Origin: Prinia subflava
Lineage: Eukaryota > Chordata > Aves > Passeriformes > Cisticolidae
Length of the DNA: 64,000 nucleotides
Assembly: GCF_021018805.1 (NCBI RefSeq)
Contig: NC_086283.1
Coordinates: 62,016,182 to 62,080,181, forward strand
Reading direction: 5' to 3'
A program made the translations under genes and the position numbers. A model generated the notes under the pieces. That model saw nothing but the letters and a program-made list of their open reading frames with translations. It made no database searches and was not told the origin of the DNA. Shown piece after piece: positions 12,115 to 23,434 of this stretch (within the stretch, counting starts at the first letter, position 1; each line of letters opens with the position of its first letter).

Positions 12115-12190
12115 GTGCCTGCCCCCAGTGGGGAGGTCAGAACTAGGTGTTCTGTAAGACCCCTTCAACACAAAGAGTTCTATGATTATT
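12115..12190 (+). mobile_element. CR1 LINE fragment, 3' end
   Basis: The end of this block (near 12139-12188) follows the CR1 3' terminus in sense orientation: a tract like AACTAGGTGTTCTGTAAGA, then CCCCTTCAACACAAAGAGTT and TCTATGATTATT. These correspond to the family's TAGATGATCT..AAGGTCCCTTCCAACCC..CCATTCTATGATT. Only the last 75 bases or so are recognisable, as expected for a 5'-truncated, aged copy. Confidence 0.75.
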
Positions 12191-15100
12191 GCATAGTATT
12201 TGACCTTGGAATAATTTACATTTCTTTATATCAGAATTTTTCTTTGGACTAGGATCACTACTTAGTTTTACCTTCTGCCACCATGGGGTGTTCCTGCCCT
12301 TGTGTCTTAAAGAAACAAGAAAGGTATGTTGCTGAAATAAAGCTTCCTCTCACAGAGACTTCTAAGTTAGACAGATGGGCTCTGCCCACCTTCAGCTGAA
12401 AGTAATGATTCATCTGTGAACAGCAAAGCTCATCCTACACAGAACCTCATAAATATATAAAACAACTGTTAAAGACTACATGATTCAGCACTCTTTTAGA
12501 TGAAAAATAGTCATGGACAATAATAAGCCTGTGGAAGAGAATTACAAACTATGTGCATTATGGAGGACATATCAAAATCTATAAATTTAATTTTAAAAAC
12601 CCGATAAATTTAATAAAACTTTCCAGGAATTCTTCTTTGTGTTTGGCTGATGATACAAGTCATATGTTCTAAACCCTTTTCATGTGGCTAAACTGACTTG
12701 GCTAATCATGCAAGTAAAATAAAGAATGTCTGAAATTATTTTGAGGATTCATATTTACCCCAGGGCCTTGGATAAACAGCTAGTGACTGGTGAAATGAAA
12801 ATTAGCTCTAGTAAAACAGAAATTAGTTCTAGTAAAAAACATATTTAACTTATATAGTCTTATAATCCAATAGCTTTAGTATTTTCTCTTTTAAAAAGTA
12901 TTACTTTTTAAAGTAAGTAAGTACTTATCTTACTTTTTAAAGTACGATAGGTTGCCAACAAACAGAAAAAACAGGATAGTTCTTAACTAGTTGTCAATTT
13001 GCTGTATATATACTAATTAGCCAAGGATACAAATGAGTGTAGAAATATATCCCAAGTTAATTATTGTCAAGGATAAGTTCAGTGTTCAAGATACTTTTCA
13101 CCTCTAGCTTCAAACGGAGAAAGCTGCAACCTTAAATTGAAGAGCTTTATCTCCTGTTTGCCTAAATTTCTTTAAGACTGACAGTTATCTGAAACAGAGG
13201 ACATGTAAAAAGAAAATGGAATGTCTGTTGTCACTCATTAAAATGAAACTTAAACACTGCTTTTTAATTAGTGCATTCTGATGTGTATAACATTTATTTT
13301 GCCTTGCCAGTCCACTAAGGACAAGTGGCTAATTCTTAATCTCTTAGAATGTTTTGATAATTAACCTGTCATGGTGAGGTCTAGAACTGTGGAGCAGTAT
13401 TTCAAGATAGGTTCATGACATAATATATCATTATATTGTTTGTTTACAAAAACAATTTACAGAGATATTAAACTGGTGAAACTGCATTTAAATATGTGGT
13501 TTCTAAACCATGGCATTCAATCAAGATTTTTAAAAGAAGTACCAAAATAAGTGCTGGATAAATTAGCCCGTAAGATTATATTTGTGCCTCACTGCCGAGT
13601 TACTGTGCTCTTAATTAGGCATTGAATGTGTATTTGGTAGGAGACTAACTGAAATAAACAATGAAAAAGTTATTTATTCTATTTTAGATCCTTGAGATGG
13701 CAGTGCAAACAATCAGGGATTCCTTCTCAAGTGGGATAAGATTCAGCTATATGAGGAAATTTTTGCAGTGTCGAGAAACTGAGTCTTTTGAGATTTAGGC
13801 ATTGCATGAAACAATCAGGTCTCGATTATTTCTTAAAATAGTGGTAGAACTATGTGAATAAATGAATAAAAAGAGAAACATTTTCCCCTCTTTCCTTTTT
13901 CTTGCATTATCTTCCCATGAAAACAAGCAGTTATGATTCCAGTCAAACCTAACAACATTAATTTCTGTTGGATTTTCCTTTTTATGTTACCATTTATCTT
14001 TTCTTTTCTACTTTCTCAGTTTTGGTCAGTATTTTATTTTAGTCCTGAAGCACTTTACTACAAAACAGCAAGATTCTTCTGTATCCTTTTTATTTTTCAG
14101 CATCCCATTAAAGAAAACAACTGCCAAAAAAGATGTCAACTTAGAAATAAACAACACCCTAAAATAATGTTTTAAACCTATAATAATGTATTAAAATTAT
14201 AAAGCTGTCATATAGCTTTGTTTCTTTTGAAACACTTCTGATGCAAATTTAGATAGGAGCTGAAATAAGCATATCTGCCAATGAAAAAAAGTGACCAGGT
14301 TGACCTTCCAGTTTTCCAGCAGGGTCACTAAGTAGAGATGGAACAGTTGGAATACAAAACTGAGGGATGGATAATGTTGGAAAAGTCTGAAGGTACAATT
14401 ACATGTAAGAACTTCTGACAATGATTTACGGCCATGCATTACAGCTTCTTGACCCTCAGGTTTTCTACTCAGAAATTATATGAAAGCACAATTGAAATTA
14501 TAAACATTATATATTATATCTACATTGTTATATAAACATATAACAAATGAACCAGTTTTGCAAACAGAAAAATAAAGAAATGCAATCCGATATTGTTTTA
14601 TTTCCCTCTGAATCTCTTATTTTCTCACCAATTGCTGCTAGTGGTCTGCATGATAGAAATCTAAAACTGCAGTAAACTATGACTTCTTTCTTTTGATATG
14701 ATAAGTGCAAAACTTTTTCCCCAGATTCTTGTAGGGAAATGTAAAAATTATGTTGGAAGGGTGGTACAAATTGCTTGAAGAAGACTGAAGTCGTAGTCAT
14801 GGATTTTCATTAGACCTCCACTGATGTTGTGAAGAACTACAGTGGAACTGCAGTGGCTTAGTATCAAAATGGTATCTGAATAGTTAAAAAATATTTCAAA
14901 GCTTAGAATTTGTGTCCAGTCTTTGTCCTAAAAACATTATTTCTAAATAAAGGATTAAGGTACATTTAACCAACAGTTGCTTATAGGTTTCGGATTTTTT
15001 AAAAATTTTTGTGTTATTATGTATATAACTGATTGTTCATTAGTACATTTGGATTGTTCTAGGAATATAATCTGATTTAATAAATAAATCTGATACCTAG

Positions 15101-15306
15101 AAAACTAAACAAGTTGTTTTTTACCATGTTTAAAAAGTAATCCAGAAAATCATAGAATGAATAAACTGTTCAATATGAAAGCCGTGAGACAGAAGATTAA
15201 ATCTGAATTGCTCCTTACAATTTTGCATTTCTTATTCCCAAATGAATTTGCATGGAAATAATGATATTTCAAATATATTAAAGTGAATAGTAGAAACTGA
15301 ATCAGA
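12191..15306. other. Unannotated AT-rich stretch
   Basis: No gene is recognised. The only notable structure is the palindrome cluster at 12890-12944. Open frames of 80-90 codons at 13933-14800 look like chance: they are rich in F, L, I, S and K, as random AT-rich DNA gives, and carry no motif. Confidence 0.6.
12890..12944. repeat. Cluster of palindromes and direct repeats
   Basis: TTTAAAAAGTA (12890-12900) and TACTTTTTAAA (12902-12912) form perfect 11-bp arms around one base. TTACTTTTTAAAGTA then occurs twice directly (12901-12915 and 12930-12944). Between the copies lies the perfect palindrome TAAGTACTTA (12917-12926). The block could extrude as nested hairpins. It is probably a local slippage product. 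Confidence 0.75.
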
Positions 15307-15360
15307 CAATGGTTGGGGTTGGAAGGGACCTTAGAGCTCATCTAGTTCCGAACCCCCTTG
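15307..15360 (-). mobile_element. CR1 LINE fragment, 3' end only
   Basis: The plus strand reads GGTTGGGGTTGGAAGGGACC, then TTAGAGCTCATCTAGTTCCG and AACCCCCTT. This is the antisense of the CR1 3' untranslated end and is close to consensus. Similarity stops within about 55 bases, so the copy is severely truncated. Confidence 0.85.
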
Positions 15361-15454
15361 TTAGAATTTAATTGAGGAGTAACGTACGAGATTCACTACC
15401 ACAGCTCTGTTTTCTTGCACAAGAAGGCTATTCAGTTGATCTTTTTCTTAAACC

Positions 15455-15905
15455 TTTTTGTTTGGTTGGTTAAGTTTTTGTTCTTGTTATTTGCTTGTTT
15501 GGGTTTTTTTTTTTGTTTTTTGTTTGGGTTTTTTTTTTTTTTTTTGCTTGTTTTTGGTGAGGTTGGGGAAATTGTCTTTTTATTGAGTGCTGGAACCATA
15601 GTTAGGCGTGTGATATACTTACCCCATACACTGACATTTGAGCTTCAGTTGTTTGAAGCGTCCGGCCAGAATTACAGACCTTAGTACTACCCAAATTTTT
15701 TCAGGAAATAAAACCCAAAAAAAAATCAAAACAAAAATCTAACCAAACCAAACAAAAAAACCCCCAAAACACCAAAAAATCATTAAAAAACACAACTCTA
15801 AAACCCAACAAACCCAGACGCAAACAAAACAAATGAACACAGAAATGCCAACAAAGAAACAAAAAACCCAAACCAAAAGATTCTAACAAAGAAGAAAAAA
15901 ATTTC
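15455..15905. repeat. Facing G/T-rich and C/A-rich tracts forming an imperfect inverted repeat
   Basis: On the plus strand 15455-15570 is G/T-rich (TTTGTTTGGTTGGTTAAG, long T runs) and 15710-15905 is C/A-rich (ATCTAACCAAACCAAACAAA and similar). The reverse complement of the second begins much like the first (TTTTTGTTTGGTTTGGTTAG against TTTTTGTTTGGTTGGTTAAG), so roughly 50-bp arms could pair across a loop of about 200 bases. Open frames here (89 codons plus, 68 codons minus) consist of F, L, W, G and V repeats imposed by composition. Confidence 0.7.
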
Positions 15906-18900
15906 AATCAACCACTCTGCAAAAAGCACCTCCAAGTGTAAGTTATCTTTCCTTTAACATACAGAGAGAAGTTCTGGTCTTCTTTGAAATGTAATTTGAC
16001 TTTCCTTTTCCTAACCTATCAGTTTCATTTTACAGTGAATGAGACCAAATTACTTCATTTTGCAGCCAACTTGTCGGTTTTTTTTCTTCTAGTAGCTTTC
16101 TGTACTTCTGACTTCTAATATATGTTACTAAAAGTTAGAAAAGGTTTTTTAAAAGATTAAGATTTCTTTTGACCCATATCATAGGACTAACAATCTTTCA
16201 TTTTATTCTAGATTTTTGCTGAACTGTTTGCAAATACATTTTTCATTCTGCCTTTAAATTTTGGGCAATTACACTGTATGCCATGGAATGCTGAAGGAAA
16301 AGTTTTAAAATCATCTTTTATTTGCTATGTCTCTTACTTGCCCTGTGTAAAGAAATAGAAGGAAGACAGAGAATTTTTATGTGTCTGGAAACAGCTTTGA
16401 AACATTTATGGAATTGCAGTATATCTGAGCCATTTATAAAATCTTGCAGACTTTTGAGCCTTTCATGATATTTCTTCTTTTTCCCCTGAAGGTGTAACAT
16501 TTGAAATATTGATCCAAATTTTGAGAAAAGATGAACGTCATAGTTTCATTCTTCTTTCCACTACCAAATAGATGCCAAGATTAATATGTACTGAATTGTC
16601 ATCTCCATTGAATACCAAGAGTTCAAGAAAAGTTATCTTGTACTATTCTCCTAAAATTCTCTGTTGAACTGAGAGGAAATACCATGAGACTATGCTATTG
16701 AAATATCAATGATACATTAAAAATAGGTATGAATTTCAAGAAAAATATATAATGGCTTCTGGTAGTAGCAATCATCTCTTCCACAGGAAAAATCAAAACC
16801 TCACTGTGCTCCAGGGGAAAAAAAAAGTTTTAAATTGTCTTTAAACGTTGTTTTTATGAATAAATGTTGCTATCAATATTATTTCTATCAGTGTACTTTT
16901 TATATGGCTTCTTTTGGGATCTCTTGTTTTTTACTGATATTCACTGTATTAACATTCACAGATAACTCATGAAGTTGTCACATTTGTAGAGATGCAAGAT
17001 ATGAAAATACAGATTTGAAAACAAGTACTATGCTTTGCAAGAATCTTTGCAAATCTGTTCTGTGTTAATTTTATTAGACTGTTTTTTCTTACTTTTTCTC
17101 ATTTCACACAATTTACGATTTTTAAAAAAATATTTAAAGAACTAGTGGAAAGAAATATGGATTTTCTGAGCTCAGAATGAAGTGCTGGTATTGCCTTCCT
17201 TTTGAGGTACTTACAGATCTATTTCCTTGGATTTGAAGAGAATTCACATAAGTGAGGCTCTCCACAAGGATATAAAGAAATGTCTCTTTGGGTGTCTGCA
17301 TAATTTAGTCTCTGATTAGAATTAAAAAGACAGAATAAAATTGAAGATTGCAACCAAGGATTTCTTTTCAGGTCTGGGACTCAGCTTAAAGAGAGTTTGT
17401 AAGTTTTACAAAAGAATTCTGAGCTCTTCCTTGTGTTTTAAGAATAATACAAATAACTGTAGAGACTAAAATTATAATGCAGTTGATCTTACCTCATTAA
17501 TTTCATTGCTAATGCTAATGTATTTTCTTTGTCCAGTTTCCTGCAGTACTACCTAGTAGAAAAGATGAGACTTCTTTTTTCCTCAAACCTTGCTTATTTC
17601 AAAGATGTCTTGTAACTTGAATACCACAAAAAATAAAATTATCCTGGTTATGAACTCAGGTAAACTGAAACTTGTGTCATAATTTTAAGAAATTTTTAAA
17701 TAGGTCAGTGTGAGCTCTTTAACAGTATTGCACATAATATTGCCCAGTTAGCAGAGAAGAGATATTTAAAATCTCTCACAATGTTGTTTGTGAAAAAACA
17801 GCTGATTTTTGAGGTAGGAGGAAGAAGCACAGCTGATTAATGTTTCATTTTCTTTTTCTTTGGATTCCTGCCCCCAGGATTCCATTCAAGAAAAAAATAA
17901 AGAAAAAAATTTAAAAAATAGGGAAAGAAAAAAAAAGGAAAGAAGTTGTATATCAAATGTTTCAGACATTATCTGGCTAGTTTTAATTCCTATAAAGCAA
18001 GAGTGAGATATATTTTTTCTTTAGACCTTGCACTTGCTTATTCCTTAAAATTATACTACTTTGTTGCCTGGACTTTATTGCTTCATCTTTTTGTATTGTT
18101 AAAATCCTTATTTTTTCCCATATGTTATGTTTTGCTAAAGTTGTTTTAAAGACTGCATTCCCACTGGAGGTTAAGTGCATTTGATTGCATGACTGAGATA
18201 TCTTTAAGTCCCACACAGGATAGTGTAAAAGTTCATAAAAGAGGATGAAAGTAGCGCTTCATAATATTGAGAGGTCTTTGGTTCAAATGTAGTATGAATG
18301 GCTCTACCCTACTTCTGTAGGGGACACCCTGATGTATAGAACAATGGGTCACAGTTAGGAAGAATAAGATTAAGAGCCTTGCAGATGGTGGAGGATGTGC
18401 TTTGTGGATGGAGATGTACTTAAGTTCTCTTCTATTGTAGAGTAAAAACCAAACATGTTCCTGAAGTGAAAATAGATCTTAAGATGAGCAAAGCAAAAAC
18501 TTGGAGAGTTTCAGATAATTATATTTTCCTAATGATTTCTTCCAAATTCTTTTTTTTTTTTTTTTTTTTGCAGAGGCAAAACTATATGTTAGGGCTTTTT
18601 TAAGAGGGAGATTCATTAGCAAAAAAGTCTGTTGGGTCTCAAGACAAAGAAAATAGGCTGCTTGGAATTCAGATTGTTTTTCAAGGTTATCATGTGTTCA
18701 AAGCCCTTGATCTGAAAATGAAAGCCTAGAGTAAGGTAGAGGACCTCACAATTTTAAAAGGAGGCTTGTAGTCTTAGAATCAGAGAAGCAATATACGTGT
18801 AGCACAACGGCAGCTAGTCCATAACTGAAGTATTTGTGCTTTTATATGAATGATAGTGGTAATTTGTCATCTAAATACTGAGATGGGAAAAGTACTAGAG

Positions 18901-20820
18901 CAAAAGCTAATTTTAGTTACTGTAATCATACCTTCCTTTGGGCATTTAATTCACACCACTGATAAGAAACTTTTAAAACAAGTTTCAGATGTGCAATAAT
19001 ATTTACACTTCTGCCAGGTTCCATGCCTGCCTATTCTCTGTTGAGACAAATGCCATACCTGTTCTGTCATGACACCTTTTTTTGTTTGGAAACACTTGTG
19101 GGCATACACTCAAATTCTTTCAACTCCTTGGCTAAAACTCTTTTTTGACATATACTTGTGGGAAAAAGTAATCTAACAAGACCTAAAGCTGACGTTATCT
19201 TGGCTGCCATTGTTTTTCATTGGAATTGTCAGTTATAACCGTTAACTTTTTTCATAGAGAATCTTATATCCAGAGGGTTAGAAAAATAATGTTGGGGGTT
19301 TTTTTTAATCCTTAAAGATATCTTTAGACCCCTCTTTTTTTGTCAATTCTGATAGGTAGTGCTGATTCCTTTCCATCCACTTTCATATCTATAGTTCAAG
19401 CATCAACCTTGTATTATTGCTTTCATGATAATATTGCTTTAATCACACACTTTATTTTACCTCAGGGATTATTATTTAGTTTATCTTAATATTTTTGTTT
19501 CTGTTTTTTTCTCCCACTGCACTACTGTAGTATGAATTGCTGCCTCTTCTTTTGCTGTCTCTTTCTCTCTTGCCTCTACTATAATAAAGAAAATAATTGC
19601 CTAGAGCCTTTCTATACAATGTAGTTGTAATAGGGATCTCTTTGTTTTCACAAGAAGAGTACTTTATGTTTAAATAGCTTGCAGATTTACTTCAGTTGTT
19701 AAAGCCTGTTCAATCAATGCTCAAAACAGTTTAAAAAGTAAATCTATAAATGCGATGTAGCTGTTACAATCTACCTGGCCATCAGAAAAATGTTATACTT
19801 AATGTATGTCTTGCACTATATAGATGTGGTTTGTCAAAACAAGATTTTCTTGTGAATTAGATCTACTTTCTTTTAAAAAACATCAAGAATAGCTCTCCAC
19901 CATATTACATATTTATAGTGAAACTGTAAGAGCTACCTGTTGCCAATTTAAATACTAGACTTACCGAAAAACAAATGTTTGTTATTATTATTAAAAAAAC
20001 AAAACAAAACAAACAAACAAACAAACAAAAAAACAACGTAAGAGAATGTTTCTACTGAAAAATGAAAGGACTTTTTTAGGAGACTGGTTTTTTATTACTG
20101 GATATCTCCATATCTAAAATTAGTTTTGAGATCCTCTATCTACACTATCCTCTATCTTCTAGTGTACAAGTGCTGTGTGAATTAGACTAAATTCAGCCCC
20201 CCCTTTTTTTTTTTTTTTTTTTAATTAAGAAGGATTTAGCTATTGAAATTAAATCTACAGAAAGGAAAATATGCAACTATCCTTTAATAACTTTCACTTA
20301 AAAATTGAAACTACGTCCCAAGATCTAATAAACACTTGAAGAGTTTAGCTGCCCATCTAATGCTAACAAGCCCTAATTTTTCTAAGGAACATAGAAAGCA
20401 AGCAGAAATTACTTAAACTTAATTACAAGATCTCAGAAATGTTCATATTCAATAACAATTATTTGCCTCTGGAAATATGGATGAAATCTTCTCAAGATCA
20501 ACATATCAAGCTTGCTGGAGTTCTGAAAGGAAATTACATTTTCAAAGAATATTGAAATTGGTAAGTGTAAGAAGGAAAACAGTTTAATTCTGTATATTAG
20601 GTGTACACCAAAATATACTGCTAGAAAGGTTATGGTTTGCAAGTCTAAGCTGTAAAACTGTGTTGTTGTTTGATAGGCATAAGGTTGTCTCTTTTACAGG
20701 CATCAGAGGTCACAGAGCAGATCCTCTGTGGACTTCAATTAGTGCAGCTTTTATGGGAATAGTTAAGTGTAAAGCTTTAGTCTGAGCTGGAAAAAATCTC
20801 TTCTGCATCTTCAGCTGACA
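15906..20820. other. Unannotated AT-rich stretch
   Basis: No gene or transposon is recognised. Simple sequence: an A/G-rich block at 17886-17945, a 20-base T run at 18550-18569, an (AAAC)n tract at 19991-20036 and C7 followed by T19 at 20197-20222. The short open frames have no support. Confidence 0.6.
19991..20036 (+). repeat. (AAAC)n-type microsatellite
   Basis: A-run, AAAAC units and five or so AAAC units follow each other; the opposite strand is the GTTT type seen elsewhere in the window. Confidence 0.85.
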
Positions 20821-21180
20821 TGCATGCTCCAGTGTGCCAGACATTACCCATTCTCACTGGACTGTTGCCCTGTTCTTTTGGAATTTTCTTAGCCTTCTGA
20901 TTGTTTACCTTCTTGGAGTCAGTTTCTCATGATTCTAATAGTCTCTTAATGTAAATATAGCTCTGTTAACCTAATAGTTCTTTCTTGTTTACTTTCCTTT
21001 CTGGAGGAGGAGAAAAGTTGATTGACTGTCTGTTTGACCAGTGTGATTGGAGGGGTCGTGATCCCATCCTCCAATCCACAACCAGTGCTAAAAATGTATA
21101 AATATAAAAGAAAGTAAAGTTCTTCCCCTTCTTTCCCGCTTGGACATCTCTGAATCTGTGTGGTTGTTTCGTGTCTGACA
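20821..21180 (+). mobile_element. Endogenous retrovirus LTR (copy A)
   Basis: This LTR is identified by similarity to the inverted element at 38361-38750. Shared landmarks in the same order are a GAGTCAGTTTCTCATG block, GTTTACT, GACCAGTG/GGCCAGTG, CCAATCCACAACCAG, a TATA box in ATGTATAAATATAAAAG and a terminal segment like TGTGTGGTTGTTTCG. CCAAT is at 21071-21075 and TATAAATA at 21097-21104, a normal promoter spacing. I set the ends at TGCATGCTCC and GTGTCTGACA (TG...CA), which leaves CTGACA on the left and GTGACA on the right, a possible 6-bp target-site duplication with one mismatch. The 5' end is uncertain and could instead be TGTGCCAG at 20833. No retroviral genes lie downstream in sense orientation, so it is probably a solo LTR. 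Confidence 0.75.
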
Positions 21181-21205
21181 GTGACATTGGACCATTTTTT
21201 AGCTT

Positions 21206-21733
21206 TTATCTCAGTCTTCCTTTGAGATCTCTAGATGTTCTAGACAATGTCTTTTTCTCTGAAGCAAATTTACCTTTCTGATCTTGGACCCAGTCTTGCA
21301 ATTCACCACAATAAGTATTACTGAACTTTCTTGGAAGTGCAAAATTCCTTTTATTTGACCGAATCTCATCTCGTTTCCTGTGCTTTTCTGTTCGCTCATT
21401 TTCCAGCCATGTATACAGCTGGCCTTGTGCATCTTTGTGAATTTGGATGTGGTTGAGTGACATACCTCAGCAATTTATAGGGTAGTTGCCCTGAAAGCCT
21501 TACCTTTAATTATCAGAATAAGCTGAGTCAGGAAAGTGAATCAGACTGATTGATCCTTCTCTTTCTGCAGTCAAGATGGGAACATTCTGACAAGTTAACT
21601 TTGAAAAGTTTTTTGCCCTGGGTTCTAATGTAAAGTGGTAAAGCAGAATACTACCAGGATGTAAAGGACAGGGGAAAATCAGAAAGATACCTATTGTATC
21701 AACTATATCTGATGTTTTTTTCTCTGTTATCAC
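21206..21733 (-). other. Coding-like antisense patch, identity unknown (possible pseudogene)
   Basis: Two minus-strand open frames lie end to end but in different frames: 85 codons at 21206-21463 (starting MSLNHIQIHKDAQG) and 75 codons at 21506-21733 (ending FPDSAYSDN). The 85-codon frame has an unusual composition for AT-rich random DNA: many K, R, E, Q and D, with W and C, and few F or I (for example WLENERTEKHRKRDEIRSNK). That could be a decayed coding sequence or processed pseudogene. I recognise no family. No flanking splice site, poly-A tail or Kozak context confirms it, and it lies beside an LTR, so a diverged repeat is equally possible. Confidence 0.25.
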
Positions 21734-22594
21734 TTAAGGCAAATGCTTAGCAAGCTTGTTGCTATATTTCTCTTAAGAACAATCTCAGATTTTGTTTTGA
21801 TAGTCACACTAAAATCTAAATGAAACAAACATGTACAGTACATTACCTGTTCTGAAGGTAAAACAGCATATGATGGTTTGAAGGTTGGTAATAAGGTAAT
21901 TTTATTGTTGTTGTTTAAAGAGAGTATACTGCTACACTCCTCCATGTACATTTTACATTGTGAAATTACTTCACTCCTGATAATCTGTAAATTTGAAAGC
22001 TATTGATGCAAATGTGAAAAAAAATCCTCCTTCATCACACTTTATTATTAATTTTGTACTGTACAGGCCACATTTTTACCCAGGGTGTATATTGCTCTTA
22101 ACTTACAGTTACCAAGGGAATGGTAAAATGTGTGTAGGTGTTAGACACCTTCTGCAGTAAAGCACAATGTTACAGTGGTAACTTATATCCTCCCTAGAAT
22201 TATAATCAGTGTCATTATGAGTGTAAAAACCCTAAAATTTATGTAGCTGTGTTGTGCATCATGGATGTCAGTGTTGAAGTGTTGCCGGTCCTGGGCTTTG
22301 TAAGCCGTCATTTAAACTTGTGACATGTTAAGTTTAATGTACTCATTTCAAAACATCACCACTTCATTATATTAAGAGTAATGTTATATACAGGATTTAA
22401 ATTTCTATTTACAATAGTTTACCATTTTCCTTATTAATCAATATATCTATCACATATTGTCTATATGACAGACTACTGATACGCAGATTAAAAAGGGGGA
22501 AAAAAGGGGGATTGTTGTTGAGGGATTCAACATTAGATGAGCACTGTTCATTGTTAAAATGCTAGTCTTTCCAACCTCTCTACCTTTTCTACAG
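21734..22594. other. Unannotated AT-rich stretch
   Basis: No gene, repeat family or strong local structure was seen in this stretch. Confidence 0.6.
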
Positions 22595-22699
22595 TTTAAA
22601 GGAGTATTTGAAGGAGGTGAGCATTATTCTTCAGAAAATCCTGAAGACAGCGAGCCCTGGAATCCTCCTTTGTGCTTAGAACCACCATTTAATGCATGA
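22595..22699 (+). other. Candidate terminal coding exon, gene unknown
   Basis: A strong 3' splice-site pattern (pyrimidine-rich TCTTTCCAACCTCTCTACC TTTTCT followed by ACAG at 22591-22594) precedes a 34-codon open frame that starts FKGVFEGGEHYSSENPEDSE, continues PWNPPLCLEPPFNA and ends at TGA (22697-22699). The residue mix (E, P, W, S, D) is unlike translations of the surrounding AT-rich DNA. An alternative is a strong 5' splice site, GGAG|GTGAGC, at 22616/22617, which would make a 22-bp micro-exon. I do not recognise the peptide. It could be a true last exon, an alternative exon or chance. Only conservation or transcript data would decide. Confidence 0.3.
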
Positions 22700-22968
22700 G
22701 GGAATTGGGCTTCCTTTCTGATGGGACACTTCCAAAAGTAGCTGTGGCTTATCCTGAGTTGTACTTCTCTCCTAGGAAAAGACTGTCCCCTCTTTCCTCT
22801 CAAGGCACTTTCCTGAATCTGAACAATGCACAGAATTAATTTCTGATGACTGCACTGCAGCACCTAAAATTGTCATTTTGATCAGAGTCAGCCGACTCAA
22901 CTTGATTTTGCTGATAGCACAGGTTAAGGTCACATGTGCTATACTTAAGCCTTAAAAATCTTATCATT

Positions 22969-23180
22969 ATGAAGGTAGCCAGGAAGGACCAGTTAGCCAG
23001 GACTGTCCGACCACCTCACCAGGGAGTAGGACAGTGGCCAGGCAGCTCCAGCCCTGGGCAGTGGGTATTTTCTCAGGGATGGCAACAAGTAGACAAATTC
23101 TGACAGCAAGTCATAATCTCAGAGTCCTTACACTAGTTTCCTTATCCCTCCTGAATGGAAATTGAATCTCAATAAAATAT
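22969..23180 (+). other. GC-richer island with a small open frame
   Basis: Around 22975-23075 the sequence is clearly GC-richer than its surroundings. An ATG at 22969 opens 44 codons (MKVARKDQLARTVRPPHQGV...) to TGA at 23101-23103. An AATAAA follows near 23171. It resembles a piece of an LTR or a non-coding transcript end more than a gene. I do not recognise the family. Confidence 0.25.
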
Positions 23181-23408
23181 TTTAAACTATAGTAGCAAAG
23201 GAAGTGCTTCCTCTGAACTCTCTTATTCATAGAGGATGAAGCATTTGAATAAGAAGAAAGTTGTGAAATTGTAATACATATTTTGCTAGTCTGATTTACA
23301 TGTTGCCATGTCAGTAAGCCAGTAATTTGCTAAATCACATTTCTAAATGGGAGACATGATGTCAGGGAGTGTTACTAACAAGATCCCAAGGTACAAGAGA
23401 AAAGTTAT

Positions 23409-23434
23409 ATGTGTATGTGTATGTGTATGTGTGT
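23409..23434 (+). repeat. (GTGTAT)n microsatellite
   Basis: Alternating GTGTAT units and a GTGTGT end form a short alternating purine-pyrimidine repeat. Confidence 0.85.
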
